A DNA stretch of 64,000 nucleotides. Origin: Terriglobales bacterium. GTDB taxonomy: Bacteria; Acidobacteriota; Terriglobia; Terriglobales; Acidobacteriaceae. This document shows, piece after piece, positions 29,092 through 37,871 of the stretch. The stretch's first letter is position 1; every line of letters starts with the position of its first letter. The position numbers and the translations under genes are program-made. The stretch lies in contig JAOAPE010000005.1 in assembly GCA_025462725.1 (NCBI GenBank), forward strand, positions 1 to 64,000, in the 5' to 3' direction. Below the pieces are notes generated by a model. It saw nothing but the letters and a program-made list of their open reading frames with translations. It was not told the origin of the DNA and did not search any database.

Positions 29092-30009
29092 CTACAGTTG
29101 TATTCCTTCGGTTCGCCGGATGCCTTCTTCGATCTCGACCCGGGGGATCCAATTGGGAACGACCATGCCTTTGTTCCATGGTACAAGTACTTCGCGATTC
29201 CTGTAGGGTCGGGCTCCCCATCGAGCGTCTATTTCGGTATTCGTTACCCTAACGTAGAGCGAAACAAGATCACGTAAGCTAATCGTGCTGTTTGCGCTCA
29301 CTGCGTAAGTATTACTTGCCATTTCCGAATGGTTCCGGTTTTTCAGACGCTCGGCAGCCAGGAGGAAAGCCTGTACAACGTCATCTATGTAGACAAGATT
29401 CAGGAGTTGCTCACCAGGGGATAGTTCGAGTGGAGTGCGGTTTCTTGAGGCGGTGCGAAGTGCCGAGAAAAGCTTGGGACGAGGGTCGTCAGGCCCATAC
29501 GTGTCAAACAACTTCAACGTCGTGGCCCTAACACCCTTCGCTTGCGTATAAAAAGTTAGGACTGATTCGAACGCTTGCTTCGTGGCAGCATAGAGGCAAA
29601 CGGGATCATATTCGCTGTTCTGATAATTTTGCCAAGAGGTGCCGACGTTCACAATAGGTGGGCAATTCGAGCCCGTCATTGCCTCCAATACTTGAGTTCC
29701 AAATAAGACATTGCTTTGAATCAAATGCTCCACATCCGCAGGTTGATGATCGGCAAGGAACAATGAACCTAGATGAAAGACAACGTCTGGCTCCGTTGTC
29801 TTGAATGCCGCCTGCAATGTCTGAGTTGTTCCGTCATAAACATGGATTTGCAGCTTGGATACGATGTCGCTGAGTACAGCTTGGTTACTCTCCGGCCGGG
29901 TAACTACGTGAACATTCCATCCATTCGTGAGTAACTGTCGCACCAAGTGGGAACCGATGAAGCCGGTTCCGCCGGTCACAAGTGCGGTTCTGGGAACAGT
30001 CGACTTCAT
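29092..30009 (-). CDS. NAD-dependent sugar epimerase/reductase of the CDP-dideoxyhexose operon
   Basis: Extended SDR protein (305 residues) with TALVTGGTGFIGSHLVRQLL at the N-terminus, a TSW serine region and the catalytic YAATK. In CDP-3,6-dideoxyhexose operons a gene in this place encodes the final 4-reductase (RfbJ/AscF type). The gene starts with an ATGA overlap on the RmlC-like gene and ends 20 bases before the flippase. The exact product (abequose, paratose, ascarylose or other) depends on stereochemistry that cannot be read from sequence. Confidence 0.8.
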   Translation of the reverse strand: MKSTVPRTALVTGGTGFIGSHLVRQLLTNGWNVHVVTRPESNQAVLSDIVSKLQIHVYDGTTQTLQAAFKTTEPDVVFHLGSLFLADHQPADVEHLIQSNVLFGTQVLEAMTGSNCPPIVNVGTSWQNYQNSEYDPVCLYAATKQAFESVLTFYTQAKGVRATTLKLFDTYGPDDPRPKLFSALRTASRNRTPLELSPGEQLLNLVYIDDVVQAFLLAAERLKNRNHSEMASNTYAVSANSTISLRDLVSLYVRVTNTEIDARWGARPYRNREVLVPWNKGMVVPNWIPRVEIEEGIRRTEGIQL

Positions 30010-30563
30010 TCACTATCTGCCGAATACTCGAAGGGACTCAAAAAAGAGCCAAAGGCAGGCAAATTCCTGTCTCTTTCAGACAAAACGGGCTCTGAAGTGG
30101 GCCAATCGAAACCCACTGAATTCCAGAACACTCCCGTGTCGTGAGCAGGCGAAAAAGCAGTTGAGACCTTATACATCAGCGTTGCGAGACCTTCCAGAAC
30201 GTAAAATGCGTGAGCTACACCGGGCGGAATGTAAATCAGATTGCCCTTTGCGGGACTAAGCTCTGTTGAGAAACACTTTCCATACGCAGGAGAACCTATT
30301 CTCAGATCTAAGACCACATCAAGTACGGTTCCTGAGACGCAATAGACGATTTTTGTATGGTGCGCAGGAGGTGTCTGGAAATGAAAACCTCTCAGCACTC
30401 CGACCCGGGAGACAGTGAAGTACTCTTCTGCGAACATTGTCTCCAAGCCCGCCCCCTTAAAATTTTCGTGATGGAATGTTTTCGTAAACGATCCTCGATC
30501 GTCAGCCAGCACGGTGGTATTGATCTCATAGCAGCCGGGGATATGGTTATCTATTAGCTGCAT
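30006..30563 (-). CDS. RmlC-like cupin sugar epimerase with altered active site
   Basis: A 185-residue cupin of the dTDP-4-dehydrorhamnose 3,5-epimerase family. It keeps LRGFHFQ (catalytic His) and the cupin core IPPGVAHAFYVL. Compared with the RfbC at 50090-50632, the Tyr in the Y-x-P-E region (DYYAPES) is Phe here (TAFSPAH), and the Asp of the WND motif is Ser (WNS). It sits between RfbH and the reductase in a CDP-sugar operon, where a 5-epimerase (AscE type) would act in CDP-ascarylose synthesis. Inference: a single-centre epimerase on a CDP-3,6-dideoxy-4-hexulose, rather than a true RmlC. Confidence 0.78.
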   Translation of the reverse strand: MQLIDNHIPGCYEINTTVLADDRGSFTKTFHHENFKGAGLETMFAEEYFTVSRVGVLRGFHFQTPPAHHTKIVYCVSGTVLDVVLDLRIGSPAYGKCFSTELSPAKGNLIYIPPGVAHAFYVLEGLATLMYKVSTAFSPAHDTGVFWNSVGFDWPTSEPVLSERDRNLPAFGSFLSPFEYSADSE

Positions 30564-30575
30564 GTTGGACTTGGT

Positions 30576-31904
30576 CTATTTCGGGTTCGAAGTCAAACTT
30601 ACTGTCTGGTGCAGAGTTTTAATCATGTGCTCAATCATCTCTGCGGATATGCCGGGGAAAACCCCTACCCAAAAAACATTGTCCATCACAAAATCAGTGT
30701 TTGGCAACGTCCCGATTTTTCGGCAATTCAGATCGCGATAAGCTGGCTGGCGCACGAGATTCCCGGCAAACAAGAGTCGGGTCGCGATACCGTTTGACTC
30801 CAAATGGCGAGTAACTTGGTCCCGGGACAAGCCGCGTCCATCTCGGAGCGCGATTGGAAAGCCGAACCAGCTTGGATCTGAGCCTGGAGTTGCTTCCGGT
30901 AAAATGAACAGATCTTCAAGGTCTCTCAACCCTTCAAGGAGTGCTGCAAAGTTGCGTTTCCTTTGGGCAATGAAAGCCGATAGCTTGTGCAATTGAGCGA
31001 CGCCTACAGCAGCCTGCATATCCGACAGTTTAAGGTTGTATCCGATATGCGAATAGGTGTACTTGTGGTCATAGCCACAAGGTAGACTGCCCAGCTGCCA
31101 GTCAAAGCGTTTGCCACAAGTATTGTCCTTACCCGGTGCACACCAACAATCTCTGCCCCAATCACGGAATGATTCCACTAGCTTGGTCAACGGTGGCTTG
31201 TCAGACAATACGCAGCCTCCTTCGCCCATGGTGATGTGATGAGCTGGATAAAAACTCACTGTTGCAAGATCGCCAAATGTACCCACACTGCGCCCTTTGT
31301 AAGTAGAGCCCACGGCATCACAACAGTCTTCTACCAGCCATAAACCATGTTTTCTTGTGAATTCCGTAACCGCGGTCAAGTCAAACGGGTTGCCAAGAGT
31401 ATGCGCGAGAACTACTGCTCTAGTACGAGAGCTTCGAGCTTCTTCCAAATAGCCTACATCCACGTCATATGTTGGAATCTTCACATCAACAAACACCGGC
31501 ACCAAACCGTTCTGAATGATTGGGTTAACGGTGGTGGGAAACCCAGCCGCAACTGTAACGACCTCGTCACCTGGTCGAAGCCTTCGCTCTCCCAACGTAG
31601 GGGAAGTCAAAGCAGAGATTGCGCACAAATTCGCTGAGGATCCGGAATTCACGAGCGAGGCGCTTCGAACGCCCATGACACGGGCAAACTCGCGTTCGAA
31701 TTGCGCCGCAAAGCGTCCCGTTGTGAGCCAAAAATCTAACGAAGCCTCTACCAGATGCCGCAGCTCATCGGAATCAAAGACCTTTCCCGAAACAGGAATC
31801 CGCGACTCAGATGCAATGAACTCTTCGGAAGGGAAAGCCACAGCATAGTAGTCGGCTACAAGAGACAGTATTTGTTCCTTTATTTTTTGAGCTTGATTTT
31901 TCAA
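30576..31904 (-). CDS. rfbH: CDP-4-keto-6-deoxyglucose-3-dehydrase (E1)
   Basis: PMP-dependent, iron-sulfur dehydrase that removes the C3 hydroxyl of CDP-4-keto-6-deoxyglucose. It has 442 residues. The aminotransferase fold lacks the usual Lys: the site reads [14 protein letters not shown], with His at 222-223 as in known E1 enzymes. The [2Fe-2S] ligand pattern C-x57-C-x-C-x7-C is exact (C195, C253, C255, C263). Start is a TTG at 31904 with weak GGAA upstream; the family N-terminus fits. It lies 12 bases upstream of the RmlC-like gene and 39 bases after rfbG. The partner reductase (E3) is not seen in this window. Confidence 0.94.
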   Translation of the reverse strand: MKNQAQKIKEQILSLVADYYAVAFPSEEFIASESRIPVSGKVFDSDELRHLVEASLDFWLTTGRFAAQFEREFARVMGVRSASLVNSGSSANLCAISALTSPTLGERRLRPGDEVVTVAAGFPTTVNPIIQNGLVPVFVDVKIPTYDVDVGYLEEARSSRTRAVVLAHTLGNPFDLTAVTEFTRKHGLWLVEDCCDAVGSTYKGRSVGTFGDLATVSFYPAHHITMGEGGCVLSDKPPLTKLVESFRDWGRDCWCAPGKDNTCGKRFDWQLGSLPCGYDHKYTYSHIGYNLKLSDMQAAVGVAQLHKLSAFIAQRKRNFAALLEGLRDLEDLFILPEATPGSDPSWFGFPIALRDGRGLSRDQVTRHLESNGIATRLLFAGNLVRQPAYRDLNCRKIGTLPNTDFVMDNVFWVGVFPGISAEMIEHMIKTLHQTVSLTSNPK

Positions 31905-31943
31905 GATTCCAAACAGTCTAACCTAAAGCTAAGTTGCCAGCTC

Positions 31944-33041
31944 CTAATATGGGAGACCTACGGTTAGGGAATTTTCACGGTAAATCTGTCCTTCATAGGA
32001 CTGAATCTGCGCTAGAGTCACCTCACGCATATCTTCACCCCTTCCGAATGCCTTGTACCATTGAACAGTTTGTTCTAACCCTTGCTCTAAACTCAAGCGG
32101 GGTTCCCATTTGAGTCGCCCCCTTGCCTTTGAAGAATCTAGTTTTAGTAGCCCCGCCTCGTGTGGCTGCTCGCAATCGCTATCCAGAACGAAACTCGCAC
32201 CTTCGCCCCAAATCTGAGCTGACTTGTCAACGATCCAGGAGACCGGCCGGGTATCTCTTTCAAGCGGTCCGAAATTCCAAGCTTCCTGATAGCGGTTGTC
32301 TTGGCTAAATAGTTTCTCAACCAATAACATGTAGCCATTCAATGGTTCGAGAACGTGCTGCCATGGGCGAACAGCATGCGGATTTCTGATTTTGACCGCT
32401 TCTCGTTTTAGAAATGCTCTCATTACATCAGGCACCAACCGCTCTTGGGCCCAATCGCCCCCACCGATGACATTTCCGGCACGTGCAGAAGCTACGGCAA
32501 CTCTGTTTGCATCTTTCGTTTTCGAGAAGAAAGAGGACCGAAATGCAGACGTAATGAGCTCAGCGCATCCCTTACTGCTACTGTAAGGATCGTATCCGCC
32601 CATCGGGTCAGTTTCCCGATACCCCCAGACCCATTCGCGGTTGTCGTAACATTTGTCACTGGTGACAACCAAAACAACCGAAACGTCGCCAACTTGGCGT
32701 ACCGCCTCCAGCATGTTGACGGTACCCATTACGTTAGTGTTGTAAGTGGCTATTGGGTCGAAATAAGAAGTTCTCACTAACGCTTGCGCGGCAAGATGAA
32801 TCACGATTTCAGGCTTCGAGGCAGTGAAGGCTGACCTTACCGCAGAAAAATCGCGTACATCGCCAACCAGCGAATGCATTCCGTTGGCACCACTCGCGAG
32901 GTCAAACAGACTCGGTACTGTGGGTGGAGCGAGTGCATACCCAGTTACATTCGCACCTTTATGTTGTAGCCATAGCGATAGCCATGCACCTTTGAACCCT
33001 GTGTGCCCAGTTATTAAGACCCGCTTCCCTTCCCAAAACAT
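31944..33041 (-). CDS. rfbG: CDP-glucose 4,6-dehydratase
   Basis: Converts CDP-D-glucose to CDP-4-keto-6-deoxyglucose. Extended SDR of 365 residues with VLITGHTGFKGAWLSLWL at the N-terminus, the VVTSDKCY motif, catalytic YDPYSSSK, and RAGNVIGGGDWA, characteristic of RfbG. The start lies 3 bases after the stop of rfbF, indicating an operon. The product feeds RfbH. Confidence 0.95.
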   Translation of the reverse strand: MFWEGKRVLITGHTGFKGAWLSLWLQHKGANVTGYALAPPTVPSLFDLASGANGMHSLVGDVRDFSAVRSAFTASKPEIVIHLAAQALVRTSYFDPIATYNTNVMGTVNMLEAVRQVGDVSVVLVVTSDKCYDNREWVWGYRETDPMGGYDPYSSSKGCAELITSAFRSSFFSKTKDANRVAVASARAGNVIGGGDWAQERLVPDVMRAFLKREAVKIRNPHAVRPWQHVLEPLNGYMLLVEKLFSQDNRYQEAWNFGPLERDTRPVSWIVDKSAQIWGEGASFVLDSDCEQPHEAGLLKLDSSKARGRLKWEPRLSLEQGLEQTVQWYKAFGRGEDMREVTLAQIQSYEGQIYRENSLTVGLPY

Positions 33042-33044
33042 GGA

Positions 33045-33815
33045 TTACCAAACCTTCCAGGGAGCTTGGCCCGTATTCCAGAGATCGTTAAGAAATTTCT
33101 TGTCATGAACGGTGTCCATTGGTTGCCAGAAGCCAGAGTGCCGGAACGCCGACACTTGGCCCTCCTCCGATAATCGCTCCATAGGTTCTCGTTCCCAAAT
33201 GCTTTCATCTCCCTCGATATAGTCCAGTACCTTCGGGGACAACACGAAGAACCCTCCGTTCACCCAGCGCCCGTCACCGGACGGCTTCTCATGGAAACTG
33301 ATGACCTTGGTCGCGTCCATTTTCAGCGCCCCGAATTTTCCGGATGGTTGGGTTGCGGTCAGAGTCACATAAGTTTTTTGTTCGAGGTGGAATTCAACCA
33401 GTTTGGAGATATTTACATTGGCCACTCCGTCGCCATAGGTAAAACAAAAGGGCTCAGCGCTTTCCAGATAGGGCTTGACTCGTCGCAGCCTGCCGCCCGT
33501 CATTGTATTTTCCCCGGTATCCACTAACGTAACCCGCCATGGCTCGGAACTATTTTGGTGTACTTTCGTCGTGTTGTTTGACATGTCAAAAGTTACATCA
33601 GAAGAGTGCATATAATAATTAGCGAAATACTCCTTAATCACATATCCTTTGTAGCCTAAGCAGATGATGAAATCGTTTATGCCGAAAGAGGAGTAGAACT
33701 TCATAATGTGCCAGAGTATAGGCTTTCCCCCGATTTCCACCATGGGCTTCGGCTTTACTGCTGTCTCTTCGCTCAACCTGCTTCCGAAGCCACCAGCCAA
33801 AATAACTAATTTCAT
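33045..33815 (-). CDS. rfbF: Glucose-1-phosphate cytidylyltransferase
   Basis: Makes CDP-glucose from CTP and glucose-1-phosphate, the first step of CDP-3,6-dideoxyhexose synthesis. The 256 residues match the family length. Motifs: VILAGGFGSRLSEETAVKPK at the N-terminus, MVEIGGKPILWHIMK, FTYGDGVANV and WVNGGFFVL. ATG 33815 has AGAGG 6 bases upstream. First gene of the rfbFGH group, about 100 bases after the Wzz-like gene. Confidence 0.95.
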   Translation of the reverse strand: MKLVILAGGFGSRLSEETAVKPKPMVEIGGKPILWHIMKFYSSFGINDFIICLGYKGYVIKEYFANYYMHSSDVTFDMSNNTTKVHQNSSEPWRVTLVDTGENTMTGGRLRRVKPYLESAEPFCFTYGDGVANVNISKLVEFHLEQKTYVTLTATQPSGKFGALKMDATKVISFHEKPSGDGRWVNGGFFVLSPKVLDYIEGDESIWEREPMERLSEEGQVSAFRHSGFWQPMDTVHDKKFLNDLWNTGQAPWKVW

Positions 33816-33915
33816 CTTGCCTCTCAGTGCTGACTGTTGAATGAAATTTAATGAGGTGTGCAGGCATCCCTTGATACCAGTACTTTAGAGTCCACAAATC
33901 CAAGAATTTGGATGA

Positions 33916-35169
33916 TCAGGTAGACAGATGGCTTCGCAGAGTGCGCAGCCTCTCCTGGTTTTCGACGTTATCAAGTGCTTGCCGTCCAACTTCCCGCAGA
34001 AAAATCCAACCTATGGAAAGAAAAAGACCTAATGTAAAACCTGACGCAATCACCCATAAACGCTTCGGCCTCGAACGCTGATCGGGTTCTATAGCAGAGT
34101 CCACAACCTGGACAGTTGGTGCACTTTTTGCCTCATCTATTTTCGCTATTTCGTATTGCTTGGCTATAAGCTCGTAGATGGTCTCGTAGTACTTCACATC
34201 CCGAAGCTTCCGCAAGTATTCCAGACCAGCCTTCGGTACTTCGGCGGTAGCCACCATGATGTTCCCGTTGCCGGGACTTTGCGATTTCTGTAGTTTCGCC
34301 AATTGAGACTGCAACGCGGATAATTCTTCCTTTGCCCGATGATAATCAGGATTCTGGTCGGTCGCGAACGACTGCATACTCCGGAGTTGAACCTCTTTCG
34401 CGGCAATCTGCGCACCCAGTGTTGCCAACGACTCGATAATCGCTTTTGCTTGTGCGTCTAACTGGATGAGCCCGGTATTTTCTTGTGTCTTCTTAAGTTC
34501 TACTTCAGCGTCGGCAAGTTGGTTCTTGGCGGAAACCAATTCATTTGCAAAGAACAGTCGTCTCTGGGATGCTTCGGTGATAGCCAACCTTTGGTTAACC
34601 TTATAGAGTTCCTCTATATACGCATTGGCGATCTGCGCTGCACGTGTGGAAATTTTATCTTCTACAGCAACACTGATCACACCATCTTTTCCTGCGGATA
34701 TTCTGGAATGATCAGCCAATTTCTCTCGTGCATTGCTGATCTTGCCTTCACCGTAAACTTGTAGCAGATTAAACCGCTGAATGATGGAATCTGCAATCGA
34801 CCTGCTTTGCAGAAGGGCGACATAAATGTCGCTGGGATTTTTTAGTCCTAAATCCTTACCGGCCAGGCTAGCCAATGGACCAAATTGTCCAAGCATTGAA
34901 TTAGCTATTGATTGTGTCTGCTGAGGAGGCAGGATTCGTGTCTCCGCAGTGTAGTAGACAGGCAGGATGAACGCTAAAATGACAGAAGAAAGAGCACATG
35001 CCAAGATAATCTGCCCCGCAAGCTTCTTGTGAGCAGCCGCCAAGATTAGCGTGTTGAGAATGTTGATTTCGTGATTTTCCGAGTCCTCTAAAAAGCTCGA
35101 CGTGCTTACTTGCTTCTTCTCACCACCTATCGGCAGGGCTAGCTCTGAATCTGAGGTTCGCGACGTCAT
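33916..35169 (-). CDS. Wzz-like polysaccharide co-polymerase (export set B)
   Basis: Kinase-less polysaccharide co-polymerase of 417 residues. An N-terminal cytosolic part, a membrane helix near 52-72 (IILACALSSVILAFILPVYY), a long periplasmic helical region (about 185-310), and a second helix near 373-393 preceded by DQRSRPKR. Controls chain length and contacts the exporter. It shares the arrangement of the protein at 621-1934 but not its glycine-rich insert. The start is 23 bases after the stop of the SLBB gene. Confidence 0.88.
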   Translation of the reverse strand: MTSRTSDSELALPIGGEKKQVSTSSFLEDSENHEINILNTLILAAAHKKLAGQIILACALSSVILAFILPVYYTAETRILPPQQTQSIANSMLGQFGPLASLAGKDLGLKNPSDIYVALLQSRSIADSIIQRFNLLQVYGEGKISNAREKLADHSRISAGKDGVISVAVEDKISTRAAQIANAYIEELYKVNQRLAITEASQRRLFFANELVSAKNQLADAEVELKKTQENTGLIQLDAQAKAIIESLATLGAQIAAKEVQLRSMQSFATDQNPDYHRAKEELSALQSQLAKLQKSQSPGNGNIMVATAEVPKAGLEYLRKLRDVKYYETIYELIAKQYEIAKIDEAKSAPTVQVVDSAIEPDQRSRPKRLWVIASGFTLGLFLSIGWIFLREVGRQALDNVENQERLRTLRSHLST

Positions 35170-35191
35170 ATTGCTCTCTTTGACTTTTCGT

Positions 35192-37681
35192 TTAGCGGGT
35201 AAGCGTCTGAATTGCTGCTATCCCTAAGGCAAACTGGCCAACGACCTGAGACCAATCTTTCAACCCTTTCAAGAGGCTTACCTTATCCAATCTCTCCGGG
35301 ATTACTATAGTGTCTCCAGGCATGAGTTTGATGTTATTGAAACTTTCACTGAACCAGCCAGCGCTCTGGTTCTTGCTTAGAATCGAACCATCCGCGCGGA
35401 TAATAAAAATTCGCGACTTGTCTGCTTCTCTTTTTCCGCCACCAGCCTGATGCAGGTAAAATCCAACATTGCGGTTTTGTTCGTAGAGAAACGAGTTCTC
35501 GCTATATACCGAGCCGATGACGTTTATCATTGAGGGCTTGTACGGGATCGTAAGAGTGTCCCCGTCCTCAAGCGCGATATCGGGTATATCCGTCACGGTA
35601 GCTTTCGCGGGAGCGATGCCGAGCACGATGCGGCCACTGGGTCTTGCGTTGCGCAGTTTCTCCACCAGCCGTCGTTGACTGTCGACTGTGGACTTCAAGC
35701 CCATAGCTTCTTCCCCGCTTACTGCGTTCTGGGCTTTAAATGATGAGTTCCGCTCCACGTCCAATTCCAGTTTGTCAACGAATTCATCAAAACGCTTCTG
35801 CTGGGCTTCACGAGCACTTTCCCGGGTAAATTCTGAACCATACAAATAAGCTTGCGGGGTTATACCGATGCGTTCCACCAAGCCGCGGAGAGTTTCCCCA
35901 GGTAGTACCTCGTAGACGCCAGAAGCATTGAATTCACCTTCTAGCCGGACAAGCTTGGTCTGCTTTTCCGCAGGCACTTTCAAGTCCGCTTGCGAAAACA
36001 CGGTGACTACATCCCCTGGCTCCAGAGGCAGATTTTCGATTTCGCTTCCGTCGAGAATGACTCTTCCTAGATTAAACGGAATCAATCTCGTGCGTAGGTG
36101 AGCTTGGTCCAACCTTTGGATGACTGCATAATCCCAATTGATTTGCGGCGCCAGACGCTTCACTTCGTTTCGCAATTCTGACTGCGCCTGCTCACGCAGC
36201 TTCTTGTCGACCAGAGCAGAAGCCCTTGCCTGTTCGATCCTGTCCGTATCCTTTTCACGATCACTATGGCGGTCTTGCACCTGTCGTGAGGAGGTAGCGT
36301 CGTCGCTACTGGATTCTTGATTACCATTCTCAGGATTGCTTCTGTTGTCCATGCTGCCGTACCGAATCTCGGATCGGGAATTTGAAGCAGTTTCTGTGGA
36401 CTGTTTTCCTAAATCCCCTTTTTTTTGCCAGTACTCACGAGTGATGAGGGCTTGAGCATCCGGGATCAAATCCTTGATACGCATTCCCTGCTTCCATGGA
36501 TACCGCCCAGGCGTTGCAACATTCCCCCGCAAGGTAATAGCGTTATCGAACCGTGCCGATAACCCAAGCACAGTAATCAAATCGCCATCTTTAAGATTTC
36601 GGCTTAGGCCGGCTTCGTCGAGCTTGAATTCGGCCATGCTGCGGACTGTTCTGTCCGTAATTCGCTCCACAGTAGCTCTCTGGCCGGCAGCGGTAGGCGT
36701 CAACCCGCCTGCATACTGCATGACTTCCTTGAGAGTGGCCGGTTCTTTGACCTCGTAGATTGCGGGCACATTCACACTGCCCATGACGGCCACAACTGAA
36801 CCAACTGGCGGGATGTAAATCACGTCTCCTGGTAGAAGCGGAATGTCTTTCGACTTGTCCCCACGGAGAAGCAGATCATACAAATCAAAGTCCGTAATCG
36901 CCTTTGAATCGCGTCTCAACTCAATACGTCGCATTGAACCGTTGCTTGAGGGCCCGCCAGACGCAAACAACGCGTTTACTAAAGTGCTCAGTGAACTAAC
37001 TGTATAACTTCCGGGTCGCTTAGCTTGCCCAACGACAAAGATCTGGATAGAACGGAGCTGGCCAAGTGTAACGTTTAAATCAAAACTCTTAAAAACCCGG
37101 CCAATGGAATTTTTGAGATAAGGCTGAAGCTGCCCATATTTCACGCCGGCGACGCTAATATCTCCTATTTTCGGAAGATAGATATTTCCCACACGGTCCA
37201 CCACTGCGCGGTAGTCAATGTCTACTTGTCCCCAAGCGCGGATCATGATTTCGTCGCCTGGGCCCAGAACATAATCTGCAGTTACTGGTACCCTGTCCAC
37301 CGGCGCGAATGTGGACGGCACGCCCTTAAATAGGCCGGATCCAAATACCGGCAGCTGCAACCCGGTACTCATTTTAATGAACTGCTGAAACTCGTTTGGC
37401 TTTTCTACTTCCAAATATTGCTCTTCATTGCGAATGCGCAACTTGTCCAGTTCACGCTGGTCTAGCTCTCTCGGCCTGCCCTGCGAATCGCTATCGATGT
37501 TGGAGATTCTTTCACGGCCCGGGTTATTTTGAATCTGGGGAGTCGTAGTAGTGGACTGCTGGGGTGCGGGAACCACCTCCTGCTGCGATGGATAGCGCGC
37601 ACCAGATTGGGACCAAATGCTGGAGGAAAAGAACAAAATCGAAAGCAATAGGGATCGTCGTGCCAAGAAAGAACGCTGCAT
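35192..37681 (-). CDS. SLBB-domain polysaccharide export protein, Wza-like (set B)
   Basis: Outer-membrane polysaccharide export protein of 829 residues with signal peptide (about 1-25) and no lipobox cysteine. The poly-export domain begins DYVLGPGDEIMIRAWGQVDI (about 135), followed by SLBB domains (IFVVGQAKRPGSYTV, VAVMGSVNVPAIYEV, ITLRGNVATPGRYPW and later units). A charged, Ser/Asp/Arg-rich linker (about 430-520) is not seen in the set A paralogue. Pairs with the Wzz-like gene downstream as the channel of the second export set. Confidence 0.88.
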   Translation of the reverse strand: MQRSFLARRSLLLSILFFSSSIWSQSGARYPSQQEVVPAPQQSTTTTPQIQNNPGRERISNIDSDSQGRPRELDQRELDKLRIRNEEQYLEVEKPNEFQQFIKMSTGLQLPVFGSGLFKGVPSTFAPVDRVPVTADYVLGPGDEIMIRAWGQVDIDYRAVVDRVGNIYLPKIGDISVAGVKYGQLQPYLKNSIGRVFKSFDLNVTLGQLRSIQIFVVGQAKRPGSYTVSSLSTLVNALFASGGPSSNGSMRRIELRRDSKAITDFDLYDLLLRGDKSKDIPLLPGDVIYIPPVGSVVAVMGSVNVPAIYEVKEPATLKEVMQYAGGLTPTAAGQRATVERITDRTVRSMAEFKLDEAGLSRNLKDGDLITVLGLSARFDNAITLRGNVATPGRYPWKQGMRIKDLIPDAQALITREYWQKKGDLGKQSTETASNSRSEIRYGSMDNRSNPENGNQESSSDDATSSRQVQDRHSDREKDTDRIEQARASALVDKKLREQAQSELRNEVKRLAPQINWDYAVIQRLDQAHLRTRLIPFNLGRVILDGSEIENLPLEPGDVVTVFSQADLKVPAEKQTKLVRLEGEFNASGVYEVLPGETLRGLVERIGITPQAYLYGSEFTRESAREAQQKRFDEFVDKLELDVERNSSFKAQNAVSGEEAMGLKSTVDSQRRLVEKLRNARPSGRIVLGIAPAKATVTDIPDIALEDGDTLTIPYKPSMINVIGSVYSENSFLYEQNRNVGFYLHQAGGGKREADKSRIFIIRADGSILSKNQSAGWFSESFNNIKLMPGDTIVIPERLDKVSLLKGLKDWSQVVGQFALGIAAIQTLTR

Positions 37682-37871
37682 TTATTTAATCGGAAGAAAT
37701 GACTCGGTACTTGATCTAGTTAAGCCCCAATCGTAGCCGCTAACGCTTTTGCATGCTACGGCCTGAGAATCATGGCTGTGGAAATTGAACTTTAAAATTT
37801 ATACCACATGGGAGTTAATTTCGCGCCCGGCTCACAATCGTTAAGGTTTTTTTATCCAAGGCAACTACGCA

